This document shows positions 1 to 10,800 of a stretch of DNA of 30,840 nt, in pieces. The notes under the pieces were generated by a model, which ran no database searches, was not told where the DNA came from, and was given only the letters and a program-made list of their open reading frames with translations. Origin of the DNA: Didymodactylos carnosus (lineage: Eukaryota > Rotifera > Eurotatoria > Philodinida > Philodinidae); contig CAJNOQ010001252.1 of assembly GCA_905250885.1 (NCBI GenBank), positions 1-30,840 on the forward strand. The letters are read 5' to 3'. The position numbers were made by a program, and so were the translations under genes. The first letter of the stretch is position 1, and each line of letters starts with the position of its first letter.

Positions 1-1805
1 ATCATAATCACGATGCACAAAAGTTTAATAATAATAAAGAGCTTTTGTTCGAAGAGTTTCGTCTTGCTAATTCGGATACATCGTCGAAGACGACACCAAG
101 ACTTTCTTCAAAGCAAGATCAACAACGGCAAAAGCGTGACATTGCGTTGAACACATCGAGATCGATTACAACGACAGCAGTAAACTCTACGATACCTACG
201 AACGTTTCTTTTCTCTCTTCCGTTCATTATTCAAATCTGTCTCTGACAACGTCGTCGAATGTAGATACACTATCATCGTTTACACTTAGTGATGAATTAG
301 CGGAGCGATGGGCTAATTTGATGGCAATGGAAGATGAAGAATTGCTTCCGGTTGATATAATGGCAAGACAAATGTTATTTGATGCTGGTGCAACAGTTGA
401 TGGTAGTGGAGAGAGTAAGTATTTTTCAGTTGATTGAAGAAGAAGAAAATCGTAAGATAAATATCCGGCGGTCTGAGTGAGACAATAGTTGACATTGTAC
501 GCTTTATTTAGTTACACATTCATCGTTTATATTCAATCATTTATGTTGATACGCTGCCATTGTCAGTTACTGAGGGTTTTTTCGATTCTCATAAAAACAA
601 GACCTGGATGTATAACAACGTCGCTTTTTGGATTTACTCTATCGGATGAATAGTGGAGCAGTTTAAAGATAAAGTTTTGCTTTACGGAAATGAGAAACAG
701 GAAAAGTTAGGCGCTCCCAACGGTAGACTGCAGTTGTATGAACCGATTACCCGACGAATCTCTATTTTTGAAGACGGCTTCTAGAGTTAGAGTCAAGAGT
801 TCTGTTTTCGATTTTTAGCTACGCTATTCACGTCTGCCGAAACTCTATTTTCAACATCTGTTGTGCAAACAAGTACACTATCTGAACGTCAGACGATACA
901 ATCGACAATCGAATCAACTATTTTATCAACGGCGAGTTCACGTGAAACTTCAACAAATGAGCCGGAAAACACTACGAGTACCTACATTAGTATAAGTTCC
1001 ATACAGATATCGACGTTAAGCGAGAGTGCAACAGCAACTAGCATCAGTGAAATTTCAACGCCAAGTGGAGTTTCCTTAGAACAAACAGGATCTACTGTGC
1101 CAAATTTGACAACAACATTAGTTAGCAACACGGCGACTAGTACATCTTTTATGAGTTACGTGTCATCTCTCATAACGGCACAAACTAGTAGCGCCATATC
1201 TACGGGATCAGCTCGGACAGAACAAATATCATCTATATCAAGCGAAGCGACTTTAACGTCAATCCTACCATCTACCACAAGTACTACACCTATTTTATCT
1301 TTTAGTACGTATGCCATTAGCTCATTGTCAAGTGAAGAAAGAACACAAGAAACTTTCACTATCATTACTAACTCATCTCTAACATCATCGCTCTCGACAT
1401 CATTCCTTGTAAATACAAGTACTTTACCAGTAACATCTATATCGTCATATTCGACAGAACTAGTAGTTCCCACAGTTATTTCCGAGAGTTCCGAGAGTCT
1501 GTCTTCATCCATTCCAATAAGCACAATTAGTACACAATCAACAAATGAGACAAGTTTCTCATTTACAACACCTACAAGCATTTCGATTGTTTCAGCTGAG
1601 ACTTCACAATCAATTACGGCAGAAAGTACCGCAACATTTACATCCAGCAGCAGTTCAATAATACAAAGTTCAATTTCAACTTCTCAACCATTAGTGACTT
1701 CAACAACAACTGTCAGTGGTACATTCAATTCAACCATTACAGCCAGTACATCAATCTCAACACAGGGTACCAGTATGACTAGTTCTGCGACAACTGCCGT
1801 ACCAT
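1..1805 (+). other. Ser/Thr-rich mucin-like stalk of the large gene (exons 1-2 in window)
   Basis: Exon 1 (1-414) encodes a polar segment with several Asn-X-Ser/Thr sites, the basic RQKR motif at 126-137, and a short acidic stretch near 325-350. Exon 2 (819-1805) encodes about 330 residues that are overwhelmingly Ser and Thr with scattered Ile, Val and Glu and almost no Cys, Trp or charged residues. This is the expected composition of an O-glycosylated mucin stalk. It is not a clean tandem repeat; recurring STS-, TST- and SSIS-like words are degenerate. The intron between them (415-818, 404 bp) is longer than most in the gene; I see no extra exon in it. The antisense ORF at 1156-1581 is a shadow of the Ser/Thr codons. 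Confidence 0.85.
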
Positions 1806-4800
1806 GTATGTATATTATTTAAGATTCTAACTCTAGTCTTTCTATTGTACAATCATTTCTTAAATTTACAGTATGTGAATTCACAGACTGGTCTCCTTCG
1901 CCCGAAGGCTGCAATTCCACTTGTGGATATGCTGTGAGAAATTTGACTAGATCTTGTGTGGGATTAAACTGTGGTGCATGTGATTCAAGCAATAATATAA
2001 TGACTGAACAATGCATAGGATTACCAGATTGTTCAGGTACAGAGATACTCACTCCATTTTGGATTTTTTCTGACCAATATACGTTTATTTTTATCTGTTT
2101 CAGAGACCATTCTAAATCCTCAGCTGAGTGTTTTTCTCGATATTTATTCAGCTGAATTTACGTTACCTGATTCAATCTATTTTCCACCAAACCAGTATAA
2201 TAGTTTTTGGGTAATCAAAGTTCTTCATTTTAACTGTAGCAGCATCAATAATAGAAATGGGATCTTTTTTTATTTTGCATAGGTGTTCGATAAGGGTTAC
2301 ATCAGTTTTGGTTCACCACTTTATCAACGCGACATGAACAGCAACGTTTTTAAACAACTTATACAAGCTGTGGCAGCCCCGTTTTGGACTCGATTAATAT
2401 ATACACGAGTAAGCACAAGATTTCAATCTCGTTTTCCTAGCTATTGTTATGTGAACGAAAGCTATTCTAACTGCTTGACTTTGCAAAATGATAAGATTTC
2501 TAAGAAAAATGCAAAAAGAATTGTTGAGTAATCATATTGATAAATTAAATGACATCCTTACATATGGAATGCCCTAATCCTCTAGTATCCCATTCTATAG
2601 TTGTTCTATTTAATTGCACAGAATTGAATAACAGAATATTGGTAGAGTAGGAAGGAGTTGGTCTAAAAGTTTGAGATACTGCCAAAGTTAGCGTAATGCT
2701 AAAATGTTTAGTAAGGGATCAAAATTATTTATTGAATGAACTAACAAATGCTTCTAAATTTGCACCGCATGCGTCTTTTAACGAAAAATCTTACTATAAA
2801 TCTTGAATAGAAAATTTTTAAATCTTTTCTAAAACTCACTTGAAATATCCGAATTTATTTTAAATATATTTATACAACTACACTGACGAAATGAAAAGTT
2901 CTTCCTATCGGTGTTATTGAACATAAGTTTAGGTACTCAAACTGATGCTGTTCAAGCACAAACTTCACTCTGTACTGGTTAAATGATTATTATATATTAT
3001 ACACGTGACAAGAAAGCTTTTAATCGACAACGTGAACCAGATGGCACAGATGTTTAAATACATCTGAATGCACAACTTTTCTCACTATTTTTGATATATC
3101 TTTGATATAAAATAAATAAATTTAAATTTTTAAAACTTAAATATAGATAGTTTTCTAGAATAATCTCTTCAGTTCATTCTAGTAGTGAAAAGATCTTATA
3201 AAGTGAGGAAGTGAGCGAGTTAATTGTAAAAATGTATTGAGTCTCGTATTTTCAAACAATAGTACGGTCCATTGAGTTCCTTGCATTAAAAAAAAACGAA
3301 AGAGTAAAGTTGATTAGTTGTACAGTAGGAAGGATATTAGAAGGTTAGATATATGTAAATGTATCATTTCAATAGTCAATATAACTATATACCTGTTTTC
3401 TTTGTATTCAGCTCAGAGACTTTATATTATTTATCAGCATCTTTTAGTAAAACAAATAATGTATATAACTTATGACCGAATAATTGTTTGTTGAAAAATT
3501 ATAATTTTATATTTTGTCAAATAGGGGACTTCTCAAATGGTTGTAAATGTATACAACTGGACAAATCCAAACATCACTAATCTTCAAAATGTCATTAATC
3601 AAACAGTTACTCAGGCATGTCCAGCACAATCATGTGGTTCACTAAGCAACAGTCTTATGAAAATTATACAAATTGATTGGAAAAATTTGAGTTATCCAAC
3701 ACCGGCCATAACTCAACAACAAAACGTAAATATATATCTCGAAGCTTTAAGAAGGTTGTTGTGTTTTATAAAAACGTTTATGATTTAGAACATAACGTTT
3801 ACTACTTATATAATCAATGCCTACGACTTGTTTGTCAGTAGACCAGTACTCCGAGCTTATCTTGCGTTCGATTATACTAATTTTAATGTTACTAGTGATA
3901 CTTCTGTTATTAAACCATTTATCGGTAAGTACATACCATTAGACTTTTGTAAAGAAATTTTCAACATCTTGAAATATTTTAGGATTCAGAACTGAATCGA
4001 ACTCCGTTCTAATTCTAACCGATCCGTCAAGTCGAGCACTAAGTGGTTTTGTAGGTATGTTTATATAAAGCTAATTCATAAATTATAATGTGAATTAATC
4101 GTTTATTTCGCTTTTAGCAAATAAAACAATTGCAGGCATGTATGTTGGAGGTCGTTTTCTCTCTGACTGTGAATATAACTATTGGAGTGAAACACAAAAA
4201 ATTCAACAAAATCAATTGAGCAATTTGAATGATGATATGTATGGCTATGTGATGTTATTATTTATTTCTAACAAACATTTTTCTTTTGCAGAAAGAATCC
4301 ACGTTTTCCGTGTCCATGTTCTTTGTGGCAAGCTAATTTCGATAATCGCTTTGCCCAATTATTCAGTGAAAATTTATACGAACGAAATTATGGTCTGATA
4401 TGTTTTGGACCTATAAGTCAAGCGACAATTTGGCTTAATGGATGGACAGAGTTATATTCTCAAGTAAGCTATCATGTCTATCAGTAGTTTATAAGTACAT
4501 TCAATACTATTATTAAACTCTTTTAGACGTGCTGTTATAATAGATATACTACGTCCCTAATTACGTCTGGACTGTTTGCGGGCTCGGTTTTAAGAGATAT
4601 ATTTAGTATACGTCAGCGAAATGTATATCAAAATAGACTAAAATTCAAGTATGTCAATTAAACTAGAACTTAGTTTCATTAATACATTAAATATTTTTTA
4701 GAGATAGTTGTTGTCTAACAAATGATTGGAGTACATGCCAATTGTATTATGCATTACGGCCACCAAGCACCTGCGTAGGTTACACACCAATACAACAAGG

Positions 4801-7800
4801 TATCATAATGCGAGAGGTTTATTAAAAGTAATAATATTGAGACTTCTTTTCCACTAGTGTGGTATGGTGGCGATCCGCACATTAGTACGCTTGATGGTAG
4901 GTTCTATACGTGCAACATCGTCGGAGAATATATTCTTGCTCGAACAACGTCCTATGCCAATACTACCGCTCTACTAAATAATAACACTAATGATATTTCT
5001 AATGAATTAATTCGTCCTGATGATTTATTCACCGTATCAGTAACAGCCATCATCAATGTACCGATGTTAGATTATATCAGGATAAATGCTGGTTCTGGTT
5101 CCTCTTTCTCGCGTTATAAGATTTATAGTGCTGGTTGGAGGTTTGATGTATGGAGTGGTGATGGTAAAAATTTCAGTAAGTATAGAATGCCTTCTTATTG
5201 ATAAAAATACATTATCATTTAACTAATGTTTAAACATCTTGATTAATTGTTTTATGATGTTTTGATCTTCTTGTCCATTCTGTAGTATATTATTACCTAT
5301 GGCCAATAGAGGAAAGATAAATTCACATTTTAAACGGTAAATCTATCGGCTCCTGCTGTTCGACTCTTTCCGTCCATCAATGACAGAGATCACACGATCA
5401 ATGACTAGTGCAATTTCAGACCCGACAGGTGTCGCTGCCTGTAGAAAATAAAGGATTTCAGAATCTCACTGAAACACGAAGATACAGGCTACTTTCATTC
5501 AAAACTTCTTTAAAATATTCAGCTAACTTTTCGTTATTTTTTACCTGTGAATTAGTCAAAACTCCACAGTTTAAAATCGGATCATTTGATCAAACACTTC
5601 TTCGTCGGTTGAGCACCTCTTGTATTGATTGAGTAAATCGTTGACTCTAAATCTAATAGATGAAACCAGGTAAGAAGGGATACTTATTTTTGGATCATTG
5701 AAACTTTAGCCTTTTTGAGAGTCTGATTTATTCGCTCAACAAGTCCATGAGTTTTGAGATGACGGAAATACTTGCTGATGATCATCAGGTCGGTCCAGAT
5801 GGTTTTCAATTTCTATGAAAAGTGGTGTTTTTATGAGAACTGCTGGTTATCCAACTATCAGAGGCGCACCTACAGAGGTTTTGGGCATGATTACCGCCCA
5901 CCTATTTGTTTTGTATCTTTCGCTCCTCAAATAACTATCTTTTTTGGAAGAACGAATACTATTTTTTGGCAGGACCCGCTGTGAGATGCTAGGTACGCCC
6001 CTACCAATGCTTCTTCTTTTCACAATAGATGCGCTCAGCTGAATTTATTAAAATTATCTTTGATGTGCAATATCCACCCAGGCGAAAGACGTTTTTACAG
6101 GATCTTATAAGATCTGATGATTTCCTATACAATCTTGCTACGAGATCTTTCGATAAGACCTTGTAAGTTCGTAACTCAAGATTACGTATGATCTTGTGGA
6201 ATCTTGTAACTTCTTGTCGTCGGATCTTACAAGAACAGCTTAAAAGAAACGTTAAGATCATAAGATCTTGTAACAAGAAACTATATAATCTTGCAAGGTC
6301 TTGTATAAGCTTGTCAGCGAGAGTGTTAAATGATAATTACTTTTTATCACAAGATCTTACAAGAAGTGATGATTAATTCATACGACACAAATTGTGGTAC
6401 AATATAACATAGTTCTTATGACAAAACTTAGAATTTTTTTCTTTCTTTAACTTCACATATCAGCTGAGCTATATGTATATATTCGCATAGCTATTAGCAA
6501 TGTAGTTAGACACGTTCTTAAGGACATCAGAGTCATTTTCCGAAAATATTATGAAAAGAAACAGATTTTTTTAAAGAGGATCTAGAGTAAATGTATAGGA
6601 CAGAACTAGAGACATGTTATTTTAAGATCTGATGAATTCTTATACGATCTTATGAAAATTTACAAGATCTTGTCACTTCTTGCACGATCATTCAAGATCT
6701 TACGAAATCTTGTTGCAAGAAAAGTCTTGTGAAATCTTTAAGATTTTCATATGATCTTTGTAGAAACTTGTGACACTTGTGAAAGTAGTGTAAGACGATA
6801 GAAAGCTAAAGTACCAGAAACTGTTTTTACAAATGATTATCGATTTTTATAAACATTACACAGATTGATAAAAATCACACCAACCCAAAGGGAATTCAAC
6901 AATATTGTTCTTTCAGTGAACAATATAAAGAGTAAGACTCCTGAGAGAAAACGGGTAATTTAAATGGTTATGATTTCTTACTTCCAAATAGTTTTTGTTA
7001 TGTCCATGATGCTCACTCCTTCCTAAAATTATTTGACTTTGATTTTCTTTGAATCTGTAAAAGACATTGATCACGCCAATTTTAAAATGATAATTCGTGC
7101 AAAATTTGACGTTGAGTTTTCTCCATTAATCACGCAGTGTCAACACAATGTCGTCGTCTTTGTTTGGCTGGAAATGTTTCTTGATCAGACTCACGATGTG
7201 AGCATCACACTTGTTATAGAAGATCACTTCGTGATCAAAATGTCACAAATAAATAAATCAAGAAGAAACAAATAAATCTCAAATATTAATTCTCTAAAGA
7301 CTTTTCATTATGATAACCAATTTCATTTAATTTGTTTAGATATAAGTGTTTCCTACAATTCTGGTTTATTAAATATTCCTCAACCAGTAGTAGGCATGAC
7401 GTACTCGTATTACAGTGACCAAAATAACACGAATACAACGCAACCATTTTCGATCATTCAGTCGACTCAAGCTTATTCAAATCCAACTACAACATTTCCT
7501 AAATTGACCTTAACATTGTGGTCAAGTTAGTATCGTAAACTCCATGTTATTTGTAAAAAGTAATTGGGTTGTTTATAAAACTGTTCTATTTTTCAAGGTG
7601 TATCATTGCAGTGTGTATTGAGTAATGCTACGATAGTCTGCTCATTACTGTTACCATTGAAATTTAAGTCTCTCACTACTGGAATGCCATTCATAGAAGG
7701 CTTAGCTGGCAATTATAATGATAATCCACTTGATGATATAGTTAATCATTATACTAATCAGACTCTCTCTCAGAATGCAACTGACCAAGAAATATATAAT

Positions 7801-10800
7801 GCATGTGTATCATGTAAGCACGTTATCAAAAATATGCTGATTTTTTAGCTATTTTAAATAATTTCTTCTGTCTTAGGGGAGATTAATAACGCAACAAAAC
7901 CGAAACCTATTTACGAAGATGAATTTTTAGTCTGGTACAACAATAATAACACCCTGCAAAACATTAGTACAAATTTAGCACCGAGCATAGTCTATGGTCT
8001 ATGTTCAAATCAAACACTCTGTGTACATGATTATCTTATAACATTAGACAGTTATATTAGTCAAATGTCAAGCAACTCATACAACAATTTTTCAATATTA
8101 GCAGCTCAATCTTGTAATTAATTAGAGAAAACTTGATAATAGTTCAATTTAAATCAAATTATTCTTCTCTTTCTCATAGCTCAAAATCCTCCAGTTTTCA
8201 ATTTTGTCAATTATCCTGTTCGTGTTTATGTACCAAAACAAAATAATACAAATCAGACCTATAGTTTTACGTTGAACATTACAAGTACTGAAAACATCAC
8301 CAGTATAACTGTTAATGTATCAAATAATACTGTAGCAACTTGGAGCACTTTAACAAATAATATATGGAATATTTCTATTATAACGAATGATCCTAGTATA
8401 GCAAATAATATAATGTAAATATTGTCATTGTCTGATATAGATAACATCAAAATGATTATTTTGTACACTTTTTTTCTTGGAATTTTAGAATTATTGCACC
8501 ATACAACGGCAATTTATCCACTGCGCAGACTGTTAATATTATTGTGTGTTTATGTCAGGATAGCGAATCATCATGCGATTATTCAGAATACACTTCACAT
8601 AGTCCCAATTATTTCATCGCAAATTGCAATTGTGGCGCTAATCGAACAGGTAATTGAATAATGTACAAAAAAGAATAAATAATATTAAGTTGTACGTATC
8701 ACTCTTATTTTATTTTTATAGGTACATATTGTGATCAAACTGTTGATATGTGTAAATTGCCTAGTGCTTGTACCCTAAATTATAATGGTGCTCCCAATTG
8801 CGTTAGTAACTCCAGTAAACCATATGTATGTCTCAATAATTGTTCTAACGGTTTTGAATCGCTTGACAATTACACTTGTTCGGGTAAGCGTATTTTCAAT
8901 TTCAAAATTATATAAAATATTCATTAGTGTGCAATTTTATAGACATAGATGAGTGCAGTGACAATAGAACTTGTGGAAATGGAACTTGCAGAAATCTATT
9001 TGGTACTTACACTTGTACCTGTTATGATGGCTATCGTTTCAACAATCAGACGTGTGTTCGTATGTATTACATAGTAATAAAGTATTTATCCAAATCAACT
9101 ATTTTTCTATTACATAGAAATTGATATATGTTCAAATCCTCTAGCAAATGGTCGATTTCCAATTCGTTGCCTAGCATATGGTACACAGTGTCATTTTGAT
9201 AACAGCACGGGAAATTTTACATGCCCATGCAATTCCATATTTTTTCAGCTTAACGGTACTGAATGTCAAAGTAAGTCGATAAATATACATATGGTAATGA
9301 ATTTTTATAATTTTTTAAAATAATATTAATTTAGTTATTAATTCGTCACTGTGTGATAGTACAACATCTCTTTGTACTAATGGAATTGAGAACTATTGTT
9401 TAAACAACAAAACTTTTTTCAGCAATTCGAATAGGTGTGGAGGTAAAATTTTGTCAAAAAATATATTTCGGATATATGGAATATATCTTCTTTTTAAAGC
9501 ATGGTGCGAACAATCGTGTCCAGATTTTTGTACACAACAAAATGATGGTTCCTATTCCTGTGATTGTTCCATGATGCCAGGTTTTGAAATATCATCTGAT
9601 GGAAAACAATGTTTACGTAAGAAACTTTAATTAATACTGATTACACAATCATCTCAAATTCTTTTTCTTTTACTCTAGAATGTCCAGAGAATACATATGG
9701 ATATAATTGTATGAACGATTGTCAATGTGTTCAAGGCACTTGTAATCCAAATGCAACTCAATCAACTAATAGTTGTATTTGTTATTCGGACTATCAAGGA
9801 GAAAATTGTAATCAATTAAAGATGGTCTGTGGTAAGTAATTACGAATAATTCATTTAAATGTATCTGATTAAAAATGTTTCTCTTTTTATTTTTTTTATT
9901 TTGTTTAGCGAATACTTCACTCTGCGACAGTACAACGCAGACCTGTTTTCCTGGCCCAGATCCATCCCATGCTTACGTATGTTATTGTAATCTTGGATTC
10001 ACAAATAATAGTTCGAATGGATCATGCTACGGTAAATAGCAAAACAAAAAAATTGTTTAGATAATTTGAATGACAACTGTATTTGTTTTCAGACAAGGAT
10101 GAGTGTGCATTGGGAATATCTGTGTGCACAGCTGATACGTCTAATTGTAATAATACATTTGGGAATTATTCTTGTTCATGTCACTCTGGCTATATAAATG
10201 TGAGAAAGCCTTCAAATTAGTTCATAATATTTCAAATCCAATGTTTTTCTCTTCTTTTTTCTTCTAAATAGATAGATGATTATACTTGCGTAGATGTGGA
10301 TGAATGTCAGAATTCGTCGGCATGTTCAGCGTACAATCAAACGTTTTGTCAAAATATTGAAGGATCATATGAATGTCGATGTAATCCGAACTATGCACCT
10401 GATGGTTAGTATCATAAGTAAATTTTACAATGATATATAAACTTCATTGAATTATAGGTGATTATTCTGATCGTTTTGCTGATGTAAAACTAATGAATAA
10501 AACATGTATAGCAGTTAATTTATCGGCAAATTGTCCTGCAAATTGTCCCAACATGTCAGCTTGCAATTTAGCAACGGGTACATGTCAATGCAAGGCAGCA
10601 GCTATGTCATTTTCAACATATTCATCTTTATATCTACCTCAATGTATGTGTATAAATTATCCAATAGTTGACTATACGGAAATAAATGAAATTGGCACTT
10701 GTACACTTGTGAATAGTAATCAAACTATTTTTCAAATTATTATTGCCTTAAATACACTAAACATATTATCAGATATTCTCATATCAAATGTGCGTATATT

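Larger units (their letters stand above)
5176..7339 (+). other. Expanded intron (2,164 bp) within the VWD domain
   Basis: The donor GTAAGT at 5176 and the acceptor TTTGTTTAG at 7339 flank codons that join in frame. The intron holds, from left to right: unassigned AT-rich sequence; an antisense Ty3/gypsy integrase remnant (about 5570-5950); two clusters of an AAGATCTT-like motif (6095-6375 and 6620-6790); and unassigned sequence with no supportable gene to 7339. The ORFs in this interval have no protein-like features apart from the integrase traces. Confidence 0.8.
4858..7813 (+). other. VWD domain exons, split by a 2.2-kb intron
   Basis: Exons 4858-5175, 7340-7525 and 7598-7813 encode a von Willebrand factor type D domain. 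It starts VWYGGDPHISTLDGRFYTC, matching the family G-D-P-H-x-x-T-x-D-G signature, and ends with EGLAGNYNDNPLDD, matching the G-L-x-G-N-Y-N-x-x-x-x-D-D calcium loop. The junction after 5175 joins in frame to 7340 across intron 5176-7339 (2,164 bp), about 35 times the typical intron of this gene. The next exons (7877-8113, 8180-8414, 8489-8649) encode Asn-rich, low-Cys sequence before the EGF array. They correspond in position to the post-VWD region of MUC4 and have no firm domain call. Confidence 0.9.

Noticed and set aside
1156-1581. 141-residue minus-strand ORF
   Set aside because: It is antisense to the Ser/Thr-rich exon; its Val/Asp-rich composition is what reversed Ser/Thr codons give.
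6001-6376. Two overlapping ORFs on opposite strands
   Set aside because: Both arise from the AAGATCTT repeat cluster and have repeat-derived composition.
7033-7275. 80-residue plus-strand ORF inside the large intron
   Set aside because: No recognisable motif; it lies in spliced-out DNA and is of a length expected by chance.
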